This document shows positions 34,444-46,179 of a stretch of DNA of 64,000 nt, piece after piece. Both the position numbers and the translations under genes were made by a program. A model generated the notes under the pieces. The model was not told where the DNA came from, ran no database searches, and saw only the letters and a program-made list of their open reading frames with translations. Position 1 is the stretch's first letter. Each line of letters opens with the position of its first letter. The DNA lies in NCBI GenBank assembly GCA_964016885.1, contig OZ024744.1, positions 73,247,474 to 73,311,473 of the forward strand, read 5' to 3'. The stretch is from Eledone cirrhosa. Taxonomy: Eukaryota; Mollusca; Cephalopoda; Octopoda; Eledonidae.

Positions 34444-34649
34444 TGGAGGTCTCTCTGCACTTGTCATCACATGGTACTATGGGTCCAGCAATATGTGTCA
34501 ATAATTGTCGCAAGTGTAGTGTTTGTACCAGAGTTTTCAAGTCGCTGGCTGGACTAAAAAGTCACACTCGTTCAGCGCATTGGTAGGGGTTCTCCTACAT
34601 GGATATAAAGTAGTGGCCGTACTCGAAAACGAGTTGGCAGCCACCACAT

Positions 34650-34650
<1 letters not shown>
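34444..34650 (+). mobile_element. LINE 3' end with zinc finger and hairpin, copy 3 (truncated)
   Basis: Starts inside the unit at CTGGAGGTCTCTCTGCAC. The frame reads CSVCTRVFKSLAGLKSH then TRSAHW and stop, a complete C2H2 spacing (CX2CX12HX4-5H). Ends with the ACTCGAAAACGAGT hairpin and ATGT-like tail. The minisatellite meets it at the shared word AATCTGG. Confidence 0.65.
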
Positions 34651-35260
<610 letters not shown>

Positions 35261-35504
35261 GTACTTCTTTCAAAAAATATTCCTATTATTTTTTCGTTGT
35301 TGTAATATAGAAGAATGCAATAAATATATTGTTGGTATTTTTTTTTTTAAATATATATTTTATGTTCATGTTCTCGTGGATAACGGGATTATATAAAATA
35401 CACTAACAAAAAATGCAACTAGGACCATTTTCTTTCAATTATTTCCTACTATCTCTCTTTTTCTTTCTATTTCTCTCTCTTCCTCACACACACACACTCT
35501 CTCT

Positions 35505-35538
35505 CTGTCTCTTATATATATATATATATATGTATGGA

Positions 35539-35599
<61 letters not shown>

Positions 35600-35757
35600 G
35601 TATATTCATATATATAAATGTATGTATGTATGTATGTATGTTTGTATGTATGTATGTATGTATGTATGTATGTATGTATGTATGTATGTATGTATGTATG
35701 TATATATATATATATATATATGTATGTATTGTATGTATGTATGAATATATATATATA
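35505..35757. repeat. (TA)n and (ATGT)n microsatellites
   Basis: (TA)n 35514-35595, ATGT 35618-35700, TA and ATGT to 35757. 35261-35504 is AT-rich sequence without genes. Confidence 0.95.
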
Positions 35758-36045
35758 CTAGCAGAACGGCCCGGCGTTGCTCGGGCTTCTAAACATAGAT
35801 TGTCATGTTTATCCATCCTTTCTGAAACAGTACAGAGAAGTACGGAATACCTCGGCCTGGGGATGGTGTCTACATTTTTTGCTTAGGCAAATAATTTTCC
35901 ATTAAGATTTTTCCAAAGCATGTAATTGCATTCCCTCTCTTGTTTTGCTGTTGTTTTTGCTGCTGTTGGTGTGATAGCACCCGTTGGTCGTACTACTAAC
36001 ACAGTCTCGTCCTTCTTCAGCTAATCGTCTATATCCTTTTCTGCC

Positions 36046-36430
36046 TCATCTACCTAAACAATGATTGTAACATCTCCTTGTATACAATGTTCCTTGATCT
36101 TCCGTGTCGGCATATGCAAAGAGATTTGTCTTGCTTCCCACTCGTGAGCAGCCAATATATAGTTCCGTGTGAAAAACATGACTCTTCCAAAAGAAGACCA
36201 GCAAATATAGGGTGTGACCCTGGGATTTATTGATAGACATTGCAAAGCTGATAAGGTTCGGCAAATGGTTCGATGGTTGTCTTTTTAAGTGCTCTTCTGG
36301 TGCCAGTACGTTCAGCATCTTGCGACCGTCGAAGAGCAGATTCCACTGACGATTCGTTTGCTCGCCTTGTTCTTTTTCTTGCCATTTTCGCAGTATTTCG
36401 GTCAATGGAGTATCTATTCCTTCGAGGCAT
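36046..36430 (-). pseudogene. Helitron helicase C-terminal relic
   Basis: The frame 36405-36046 reads LPNLISFAMSINKSQGHTL, then LYIGCSRVGSKTNLFAYA. This matches the helicase motif V/VI region (INKSQGQTL..LYVGCSRVG..NLF) of Helitron and Pif1-like helicases. Walker motifs, the Rep nuclease and the rest are absent. An indel after GHT shifts the alternative frame. Helicase would unwind DNA during rolling-circle transposition; this piece cannot. Confidence 0.7.
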
Positions 36431-36527
36431 GACCTAAAAGCAGGACGAAGTACACCAAGACTATCTGGTAGAGTAAGGAGTAAACTCGTCAGTGATGCAT
36501 GTGATTTCCGAACCGTTGACTATGTAA

Positions 36528-36560
36528 TTGCTGGCCTTGTGCCAAAAGTAGTGGGACTTT
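36528..36560 (+). mobile_element. SINE tail fragment
   Basis: ATTGCTGGCCTTGTGCCAAA and AGTAG match the 3' end of the OR2-like SINEs. Only about 30 bp. Confidence 0.5.
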
Positions 36561-37229
36561 TTGGGGGGCATATCGGCAGTAACAATGACGATAAGCCGTC
36601 TGGGCTTTCGTGAAATAAATAAGTTTGTTTATATTTTGTTTTTGTGTATACAAAAATATCTGTACACGAATATATAATTACATATATATATATATATATA
36701 TTAAAATAACAGATTAAAGTTTAAGCAAAGAATCGCTGCTTTCACCCTTAACGGGATCTTCTGAAACTAAAAAAATCGATCTGTGAACGCAGAAGTCAAT
36801 ATTTCGAAAAACATTGCAACCGAAGGAAAACAGGAAGACGATACTTTGGTTCGTGAAGACGTTCCCTGGCAATGAACGGAAAATAGCGAAGATAATACGT
36901 CAGCAATGAGAACAATGTTTTCATAATGTCATAATGCAGACAGCCAAACATACAGACAGATGTTATAAGGGCGCGACGTTATAGCTATGTATCTATCTAA
37001 AAAGACAGACTAAGAAAGAGAGAGAGAGAGTGAGATCGCTAACACCCCTTTAACAACAGAAAATTGAAAATTAAAAGCTGCAGTTAATATCTTTAGACCG
37101 CAAGGAATATATAAATGCAAGTTTGAAGTCAATCGGAGTAGAAATGTGGATTTGTATAGACTTTGCAAAAATTAAGACACACACTCACAGACAATTTCAG
37201 TTTTATATATATGTATATATATATATATA

Positions 37230-37545
37230 TGGTAAATTTCTTTAAATCGTTTGGAAGCCTCGACAATGCAGATGGGTAAATCTCCGGATAACAAGATCCG
37301 GTGGTGGAGAGAGAGATGTAAGTGGGTGTACGTTGAAATGCGTGGCGTGTAGAAGACTGTAGCGTGTAGAAGAATGTAGGAAAGAGCGTAAAGGATAAAA
37401 ATAAAAATAAGAACACATGGGAGAGATTTAATTGTCTCTATATATTTCGGATTCACATCCATCAACTGGGGTTTTTTCCGGAGGGGGGTGGGTTGTCTGT
37501 CGGAAAGGTGCGAAACGTGTCCTCCGCTGTTCGTTGTTTTGAATA
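37230..37545. repeat. Left inverted terminal repeat of the Penelope-like element
   Basis: Inverted match to 40415-40755 as described for the element. Confidence 0.8.
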
Positions 37546-37590
37546 TCAGAGGCATTCAGCAGAGCGCGCGTGCGCGTGAAATGGGGTCGG

Positions 37591-40390
37591 TCAAGCAGAG
37601 GTCAGCGGCCGAAATAGTTCTTTCAATTGTGGGAGTGGGGTGGCGCTAGCTGTCAGTTCATAGTATTCTCTGCCTGTTTGGTGAATGTTACTGTGTGTGT
37701 GTGCGTGTGTTGTCTCGCTTGAGTGTGTGTGTGTGTGCGTGTGTTGTTGCCTTGTTCCTCTATATTGGTGGTGTAGTATGTTCGTATGGTGGAATGCTAC
37801 TGTGTGCGTGTGTTGCTGTCTCGCTTGTGTGAGTGTGTGCGTGTGTTGCTGGATCATTTGTTAACTTAAACCAATCACCTATTTCGCTTCTCTCGGATCG
37901 GTTGTTTAATTGTCGCCCTAGGTGTTTGATCCAAAATGCTTCCTTGATACGTAATGTGCCGACGTTTCTTTCTGTCGCTAGAATTGTGACAATGGGCTTT
38001 CCGTCTTTGTTTCCGCATTTGGCTATGTGTTTCCGGAAAGACGAGGCCCTGGTGTTAGTGTGCTTCTTGATCCGGATGTGCAGCGGCCGGATTGTGCTAC
38101 CTATATAGTATTGGTTGCACTTGTTACATTCTATCTCATACACGACGTATGTGCGTAGGCAACAGTTCGCATGGCGCACCGGGCAGTCTCTGAGCACGCG
38201 TCAGTTGATTTCCCGGGTTTCCTGGAGAGGCATCTTCGCAGGGAGGGGCCCGAGTGGGCAAGGTGGATGTTGAGGTCCTCCCTCCATATAGCGCTGGTGG
38301 TATTCTCGCCCAGGTGTGGCATTTTAAGGAAGCACTTGCCTTGGGTGCCTCTCTGTCTCTTGTGTCTGGTGTCTCCTACGCTGTCTGTGAGCGAGGTAGG
38401 GTACCCGTTCGTCTCCAGCACCTCGAGGAATCGCTTGGTATGAGTGACACCACTCGCGGGATCGCTGCATCTGTTTTTGATTCGCGCGATCTCGTTCGTG
38501 ATGTATCCTCTTTTGGCACTGTTAGGGAGGGCGGACTTGTAGTGGACGAACAGGTCCCTGCAAGCTGCCTTTCGGTAGAAGTGGTAGTGGATCCCTCCCT
38601 GTTCCGTAATGTTGATTCGGAAGTCGAGGAGGGCAAGTGACCCGTCGTCATTGGGGTGTTTAACACTGAAGTCAATGTTCTCATCCGTGTTGTTGAACGT
38701 CTCATAGATTCTGTTCGCCATGTCTTGGGAAGATGTGAGGATGAGGATATCGTTCACGTACCTTGAGAAAAAGGCGACGGCGTTGGGGTGGCAGGCGTTG
38801 AGTGCCTTGCGCTCGAGGCTGTCCATGTAAGAGATCGCTAGCACACCCGACACGCTTTAGCCCATGGGCAGTCCCGAGGTTTGCTGGTATGTTTGGTCAA
38901 GGAATCCGAAGTAGGTGTTGTCGACGACGATGGATAGGAGGAGTTGGTGGATGTCAGTGGTGGTGAGCCCGAAGCAGTGTAGGTCGGTGGATTGGACGCG
39001 TTCCATCAGTATATTAACGGCCGGGAGTGCCGGGACCGAGGTGTAGAGAGCGACTACATCAAGACTGAAGGAATATCTGTTATCCTTTCTGGTGTCGGGA
39101 TCCATTTGATGCAGGCGCTTCAACACCTCCTCAGAGCTGTTAACGTGTCCCAGCAAGGTGTCTAAGATGGGTTTGACTATTCTGGCTAGGAGTCATGAAA
39201 TTTTGTAGGGCGGTCCTTCCACGCTCGATACAATGGGCCTGATCTTCAGGTCGGGTGCCTGTTTGTGTGTTTTCACGAAGTGGTAGAAGGCGGGTAGTCT
39301 GCTGTTCCTCGTGAGGAGGTTGTATCTCAGCTTCTTTGGGAGCTTCCGCCGGTCGCAGATGTTGGTCCAGGCGGCGTTGATGTGTTCCTCTATCTGCGCG
39401 GGAGTGATTCCTGTGACCTTGGAGTAGAGGTTGTCATCGTCAAGGTGTTGGAGGGCCAGGGTGTTGTAGGCCTCTCTGCTGATGACGCAGAATTCTTTTC
39501 CCTTGTCGATTTTAGGTTGGTGAGGTTGTGTGTTGTGCGTGTGTGTGTGTTTGTGAAGTATATCCGAGATGGAGTGTTTTAGCCTGATGAGTTTAGTGTC
39601 GAGTTCGTGGTTGGTGGGTGGGGGGTGGAGTGGGTTGTCGGGGTGGTAAGTGGGGAACTTGGGGTGGGTTGCGTGGGCGCTGTTATTTTCTGTGGCGCTG
39701 TTGATGGTGGTCACCCATTTAAGTTGGTAAGCGGCTCGACAAAAGTTGGCCTCGATGTCGAGTTTGAGTCTGTCGTCGAGTCGTTGTGAGACGATGAACT
39801 TGGTTCCGAGGTGTAGGAGTTTCAGCTCGTCGCTCGTAAGAGTGCCGGTTAGGTCGGTGATCAGGGGCATCGCATCGTTGAGGTGTGTCTCGGTGTTGCG
39901 GAGATGGGGGTTGTTACGTTGTTGTTTTCCACGTGGTTCTAGTCCGTTTGTTCGTTAGTGTCGATGTTCTCGATGTGGAGTTTAGACAAGAACCACTCAT
40001 ATTTCCGCTTGAGCCGTTTTTTCTCGTATTGGACTCTGGAGTGGTAGCACTGGGTGATTACTTTAGTGAATTTCAGGGTCAAGTCACCGAGTGTTATTGA
40101 CAATCAATGTGTCCGCTATGAGAGTGTCCGCTTATGGATGTGTAATTGGCAGTTGAGATGTCTCAGGATCTGTTTAATACACGTGCGATGTATGCGGTTA
40201 GTGGTGTTTTGGAAAGCTGGTGTACGTAGGATTCCTGGTAAGCGGATGTTCCTGATGGCGTTGGGGATGACATCGTTTTTTAGGCAGCGTTTCAGGAAAA
40301 TAATTTGACAGCCAGCATTGGCCCATTTCTCCGACAGTCTAAACAGTTCCCTTACGGATGCAAACAATTCCTGGCTCAGGTGTAAGGATA
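37591..40390 (-). pseudogene. Penelope-like reverse transcriptase and GIY-YIG endonuclease, broken
   Basis: The polymerase would copy the element RNA and the GIY-YIG nuclease would nick the target. Order on the minus strand: N-terminal region (LFRLSEKWANAGCQIIFLKR, 40367-40116), linker and RT N-part (39870-39193, with LPKKLRYNLL and FYHFVKTHK), fingers and palm (39156-38857, SFSLDVVALYTSVPA, TSGLPMG), palm continuation (38853-38131, RYVNDILIL with VND in place of YxDD), and GIY-YIG (38197-37760, CNKCNQYYIGSTIRPLHIR). A TGG-to-TGA change at 39193 and a TCA-to-TAA change at 38857 are in frame; a frameshift near 38200 separates RT from nuclease. The C-terminus runs into His/Thr repeats from a CA microsatellite, apparently a late expansion. 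Confidence 0.8.
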
Positions 40391-40414
40391 AGAGAGTATT
40401 GAAGTTTGAAATAA

Positions 40415-40755
40415 TAATTCAAAACAACGAACAGCGGAGGACACGTTTCGCACCTTTCCGACAGGCAACCTTCCCCCACCCCGGAAAAACCCCAGTTGAT
40501 GGATGTGAATCCGAAATATATAGGGACAATTAAATCTCTCCCAAGGTAACTCTATCTCGTGTTTTTATTTTTATTTTTTATCCTTTACGCTCTTTCCTAT
40601 ATTCTTCTACACGCTACAGTCTTCTACACGCCACGCATCTCAACGTACACCCACTTACATCTCTCTCTCCACCACCGGATCTTGTTACCCGGAGATTTAC
40701 CCATCTGCATTGTCGAGGCTTCCAAACGACTTAAAGAAATTTACCTTATTATTCC
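40415..40755. repeat. Right inverted terminal repeat of the Penelope-like element
   Basis: Inverted match to 37230-37545. Confidence 0.8.
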
Positions 40756-40784
40756 ACAATGCTTCAAGCAAACCTCAATACTCT

Positions 40785-40850
<66 letters not shown>
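40785..40850. repeat. (TA)n microsatellite
   Basis: About 60 bp of TA just outside the Penelope-like element. Confidence 0.97.
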
Positions 40851-40852
<2 letters not shown>

Positions 40853-40898
40853 AAAGAAACCAAAGAACACTTACATACAGTCTTTATTCACTAACAAT

Positions 40899-40931
40899 GT
40901 TTCATCTTCACCTTTAGGCAGGAATCATCAG
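40899..40931 (-). ncRNA. Hammerhead-like motif, candidate
   Basis: The minus strand reads CTGATGATTCCTGCC, then AAAGGTGAAGATGAAAC. CTGATGA and GAAAC are both exact; stem II pairing between them is poor by eye. Confidence 0.25.
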
Positions 40932-42020
40932 AGCTCAACAAATAGCGTGTTGAGTATAAGCTCCACAATAACTTAGTCACATGAACTATCAGAAAAAATA
41001 ATAGGGAGATTGGAGATAGCTAACAAAGCGGTTCGTTACTAAACATCACTGCAAAATACCAAGGTACAATTGGATTCAACAAGATGAAGACACAGTAGAT
41101 GGCACTAAAAAATGTAGAATGTAATATTAAAAAGTGTGAAAGCATTAAAAAGTTCATAATAAATACATAAAAATGCATAAAAATAAATAAGAAATACATA
41201 AAAAATACATAAAAATATATAAAAAATACATAAAAATACATAAAGAAATACAGGCAAATGTTAAAACATAATATAAATTATATTAAAGTAATAAAAAATA
41301 TAAAAATAAAGATAAAAAATAATAATAGAGATAATATAATAAAATGAAATGAAGAAAAATAAAATAAAATAAAGTAAAATCCAATAAAGAAAAGTAATTA
41401 AAAAAAAAATATACTAAAAATAAATTAAAATACAATAAATTAATATAAAAAAAGCATAATAAAATAATAATAAATGATAATAAAATAATAAGATAAAATT
41501 AAATTAAAAGGATTAAAAATATTTAATAAATTGAGAAAAAGTTATATGTTATGAGCACTTAGAGAAGCAAGTTATTACAAGCGCAGTTCCTAGCAACACA
41601 AGCGAGTAGAATGTCAGTAGTCTAGATACAGGCGTGAATAGATCTTTTTTGTATCACAAAGGACCACAGTAATTCGAATGACCATCATAATATACATACA
41701 CAAGGTATGTCAGTAGGTACCCGAACTAGGTAGCCAATTGGTGTTCACAAGTATATAGAAAGGTATCACAAAGGCACAGGTCTCTCTCAAGTAAATGTGG
41801 TTAATATATGGTATTGCTGAGTGAAACAAGTAAATACATTTAAGACATAAAATGAAGCCATGCATAAACAGGTTTAGGTTAGTGTGCGATAGAATTTAAG
41901 CAGTCTCGATATATTAGTTGTTATAAAAGTTGTTATAAAGTAATTGGCAAATTAGCAATACAAGCAGGACTAATTGTTTACATATCCAATATATTATATA
42001 TACATATACATACATACACA

Positions 42021-42056
<36 letters not shown>

Positions 42057-42181
42057 TATACGCATACATATACACATATACAGTTATATGCTCCCTGGTT
42101 AAATATACGTAGTAGTATATTAAGCGTAACAATTACATCATAACTCAATAAAATGCATGCTGGATTACTACAATAAACAAC
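40932..42181. other. A-rich low complexity and gene-free sequence
   Basis: 41130-41530 is made of AAAATACAT, AAAATAATA and similar words. The rest to 42181 is unremarkable, with a (TA)n patch at 42026-42060. No gene seen. Confidence 0.6.
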
Positions 42182-43861
42182 GGCACTACAACGGAATTGG
42201 CTGTCAGAAGTGAAAGTAGAAGAATGTGACGTCAATCTGACGTCATTCGTCAACCTTCTCAATCGTCAACCTTCGTTTATTTCCGTATCACCACGTTGAT
42301 GCAAAACTTGGTTTTTCACTTTGAGATAATACACGTATTTGCAACTTGAAAAATATGAATTCTACATTATACCCCAGCGTAAATGGAATTTATCATCGCG
42401 ATATTTCCATCGCTACCGCTACTACAGCAGATACCATTAATTGGTTGAAAAAACATGGACTTCTGAATACTGAAAAGGTCTACCCTTCATGTGGTGAACG
42501 CATGATGGAAGTTGCGAAATAAAATGTGTCAGATGGAATTATCTGGTCATGTGGAAGGCCATGTAGAAAAATGGGGTCGATTAGAAACGGCTCATTTCTA
42601 GAAAATAGTAAATTTAAGTGTGAACAAATAATTGACATATTGTATTTTTGAGCAAAAGAAGTTTTAGCCAAGGGGATTTCACAGGAATGTTGTATCGCGA
42701 ATGTAGCTGTAACAGATTGGCGAAAGTTTTGCCGTGATATTTAAGTTAACTCCACTTACATTGATATGCTTTATTGTTATTTCCTTGGGTAAGTTAATAT
42801 CTAAGCTTTTGCTTACACGTTAATTACAATTGTAATTTTTAATGCACATGTTAAATAAGATTGTATATTATCGTTTTGTTTTAATTGTACCATAACTCTG
42901 GAAAATTACGTGGTTATTTGGTACTCATTGGACATCAATACAAGAAGCAGTTATAATTATTAAACTACGGATGTTGAATTTATTTTCTTAATCCTGTATG
43001 TTATTAATAGGTTCCCGAGTAGTACAGTAAATTAAAGCCTTTACGAACGGAACTATGCAATGAAAGTATTTTTAATAAGTGTATCTCATCGTAAACGTAT
43101 CTCTTAGAAATTCATAAATGGCTGTGTAAACCCTTACACTTTAAAACAAAATTACAAACCAATTATGTGGTCATTGAAGTTGCTAGAAATAGTCGGCAAA
43201 TCTTATACCCTCTACCACATTAAAAAAAGAAAGAACGAAAACGGCAGTAACTCGTTAATATTTATTGAAATATTCGAAACGTTACTGCTTCGGACGTGAT
43301 AAAAAGGAAATTATATAGAGAATTTTAAATATTTCGAAAGCTCAAGCAATCGTCAAGGACTTTATATACTAATTCCTTTCTGTGTTCGTGGCAGCTGGCA
43401 GCTGAGTATCAACCATCCATAAATAATTTTTACCCGTTAAGAATCTCAATGGGGAAAATTTTCTTCAATTTCTGCCAGTATTACAAAACAAGGTTATCTT
43501 GTAGTTACCCGCGTTAAATTGTTTTTTTTTAAAAGAAAGTCGGTAGTGTCGGCCCCATGAACTTCATTTGTTTTCTAATTTGATAACTATGACTATGAAA
43601 TAAAACGCGTGATGATATGGAAACAAATCAAAAACAAATCGATTACGCTAAACGTAAATAAACATAAATAAGTTGCAAATACGTGTATTATGCCAAAGTA
43701 AAAAACCAAGTTTTGCACCAACGTGGTGATTTCAAAGTTTATTTATTTACACATGGTGGTGGTGGTGGTGATACGGAAATAAACGAAGGTTGACGAATAA
43801 CGTCAGATTGACGTCACATTCTTCTACTTTCACTTCTGACAGCCAATTCCATTGTAGTGCC
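42182..43861 (+). mobile_element. DNA transposon with long inverted repeats, IS1595/Merlin-like
   Basis: 1680 bp bounded by inverted repeats of about 170 bp starting GGCACTACAA (42182) and ending TTGTAGTGCC-type (43861). Shared arm words include GAATTGGCTGTCAGAAGTGA and GAATGTGACGTCAATCTGAC. The flanks are TAAACAC on the left and TAAACAAC on the right, compatible with an 8-bp target duplication with one base lost; 8-9 bp is usual for Merlin. The left arm carries a duplicated CGTCAACCTT segment, and the right arm an extra (CCA)n and linker. A transposase relic lies at 42355-42744. 42745-43670 shows no coding. Confidence 0.75.
42355..42744 (+). pseudogene. IS1595/Merlin-like transposase, N-terminal part
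   Basis: 130 codons in one frame with two internal stops (after EVAK and after DILYF). The readable order is INWLKKHGLL, VYPSCGERMMEV, DGIIWSC..PCRKMGSIRNGSF, ENSKFKCEQIIDIL and VTDWRKFCRDI. This is the zinc-ribbon (PxCG..C..CRK) and helix-turn-helix region of the ISXO2/IS1595-type transposases, to which the eukaryotic Merlin superfamily belongs. The catalytic DDE core is not found downstream. It is deleted or decayed beyond recognition. Confidence 0.65.
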
Positions 43862-44225
43862 TAAACAACCACTCCATGCAGAAAAATTACAGGTCAACAT
43901 TAAAACATTGTTCAAGAATCATTTCAAGCCAATTCTCCACACACAATTCTGTCACCAACATGGGAATAGAACTTCAGGCCGCAGCAACTACGATCAGCAC
44001 AGCCAACGAGTCTAAACAAAACAAACGGAAATCAGCACTCGTGTACAAGTTGTTAAATACCTTAACATATTTTCTAAAACTGGTCAAATTCAAATATATA
44101 ATCAGAGATGAAATGGAATAGATACAAAAATAAAGATAAAAATACAAATACAGTCTACATACCACTAAAATTAAATTAAAATAATACTGGCTTAGAGCAT
44201 TTTACTTTATTTAGAGTCACTAAAC

Positions 44226-44347
44226 TCTGTGTACATCAATTGATGACGTCTTAATTGTTACAGAAATAACGTAGTACTCATGTGGTCTCTGTGTACATTA
44301 ATTGATGATGTTTTAGCTGTTAAAGAGATGACGTTGTACTCATGTGG
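44226..44347. repeat. 60-bp tandem duplication
   Basis: Two units each with CTCTGTGTACAT.AATTGATGA and GTACTCATGTGGT. 43862-44225 holds no recognised gene. Confidence 0.8.
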
Positions 44348-44459
44348 TGAAATAAAGGGGGATAACTCTGATTATTCATCTAATAGGTATTTAATTCAGA
44401 CTAAGACCAGATTAAAGAGAAAGGAATATAAGTAGAAAATTATAAGTTCAGTAACTTCA

Positions 44460-46010
44460 CCCCATCCCACCCCCCAGACCCTACCCCACCAAACACCGCA
44501 CTAACACACATCCCACCACATTACTCCACCCCATAGCCCACTATACCATGGTAGATCTAACCACATCACACCCCTCCAAACTACAATACAATACACACCA
44601 TTACTCTAAACTACAGGATATCACCCCTACACCAATAGACACCGCAATACTCCACCACATCACACCACACCAACCCCACCCAGACAACCAAACCACGCGA
44701 CACCACGCCATACCACACCACGCCATACCGCTCCACCGATTCAACCATCATATACGACGCCACACCACAAGAAGACACACCACACACCGTTATACCCTAC
44801 CACTCCCAGAAGCATTATACCACAGTATACCCCATCCCACTTCACTACCCCAAGACCAGTACACCATATCCAACCTCAAACCACGCACTTCAATATTGGG
44901 AAAAATTAGACCGCATTACACCACATAACACCACACCAAACCACAGCACACCACACTACAACACTAAAAACACACCCCACCGCCATACCAAATCCTCACA
45001 AAATTACAAACACTACATAATACTACACCTCACCACACCTCAGCAAATCAACCTAATTTACTTACACCACCCTACACTACAACACATCACATCACACTAA
45101 AATACCTCACTCCTCACCACGTTGCACTACATTACTACACACTAGATCCCACCACACCATACACAGCCACATCACCTCATACCACACTATACTACCACAC
45201 AACACAACCACATACTTCTCACACCACTCCATACTCAAAAACTCACCACTGCAGACTATATTATTCCACACCATAGTCCAGTGAGTATAGCAACTGAAGC
45301 TGCCCCAGTGCGCAACAATGTCCGACACCTTATTTCAATCATCACATTAAAGCACATCACATCATAACACTACATTACACTCCACCCTACTAATCCACTG
45401 GACACCTATTCATACTACCCAACACCTAGCTATACTACACTACATCTCACCAAATTGCAAACATTCGTTTCAACGACACCAATATCATCACCCCCTACTA
45501 CAGTACAACTATACACTCCACAACAAATCAAATCAAGTACACCGCAATACGTCACACGACCCTATCAACTACACCACAGGATACTGTACTACATTACACT
45601 ACACTAAACCATAATGCTAAGCAACATGGGATAGTACACCAAACCACACTGCACTATACAGTATCCAAGTATACAACACCACATCATCCCTTACCAGGCC
45701 CTAACTAAATAAAACTATCTTACACTACAGTACACGACATCGCCTATATCCATACCATAGTACACCACAAATAACTCAATAAGACACATCACAGTTCACC
45801 ACTCAATACATCATTACACCACAATAAAATACAAGTATCACACCACACCTCTGTACACCACACCACTCCACACCATCCTCATCACCGCGCACTACACTAT
45901 ATCACAATACACTACACCACACCCAGATACACCCACACTAAAATACACCAGAGCCACACTAATTACACCACCCAATACATTCAAAACCACACCACAGTAG
46001 ACTATACCAA
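44460..46010. repeat. ACCAC-rich degenerate satellite-like tract
   Basis: About 1.5 kb of irregular CACACCACACC, ACTACAC and CCATACC words with no fixed period. Strong C-rich, G-poor strand bias. No gene; the open frames are compositional. Confidence 0.8.
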
Positions 46011-46179
46011 TATACACCCTATGAATTCAATAGGGTCAAGCAGCGGTACTGCACAAGGAGGAGTGATTATCGGCAGAACTAAGTAATAGGTTTATAGTGG
46101 TAAAATGAATTAAGTTGCATGTGAATACAAGATGAGAAAATCTCAGATTTCCTATTCAGTAATTCGCAGTTAGAGCAAA

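Larger units (their letters stand above)
35758..36990 (-). mobile_element. Helitron C with helicase C-terminus
   Basis: The minus-strand 3' end CTAG (35761-35758) with adjacent T is preceded by GCCCGAGCAACGCCGGGC, a 5-bp hairpin, as in Helitron B. It contains a helicase C-terminal relic (36046-36430) and, at 36600-36760, the TCTGTACACGAATATATAAT and GATTAAAGTTTAAGCAAAGA words shared with Helitron B. The right limit is approximate. Confidence 0.75.
37230..40755 (-). mobile_element. Penelope-like element with inverted terminal repeats
   Basis: A minus-strand RT plus GIY-YIG element flanked by inverted repeats of about 320 bp: 37230-37545 on the left and about 40415-40755 on the right. The arms share GGAAGCCTCGACAATGCAGA, ATCCGGTGGTGGAGAGAGAG and GATGGATGTGAATCCGAAAT. 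Penelope-like elements often carry terminal repeats in direct or inverted arrangement. Each arm includes CTGTCGGAAAGGTGCGAAAC next to GTGTCC, possibly a worn hammerhead core. Confidence 0.8.

Noticed and set aside
41020..41241. Phe/Tyr-rich minus-strand frame resembling a membrane protein
   Set aside because: Translation of an A-rich degenerate AAAATACAT repeat.
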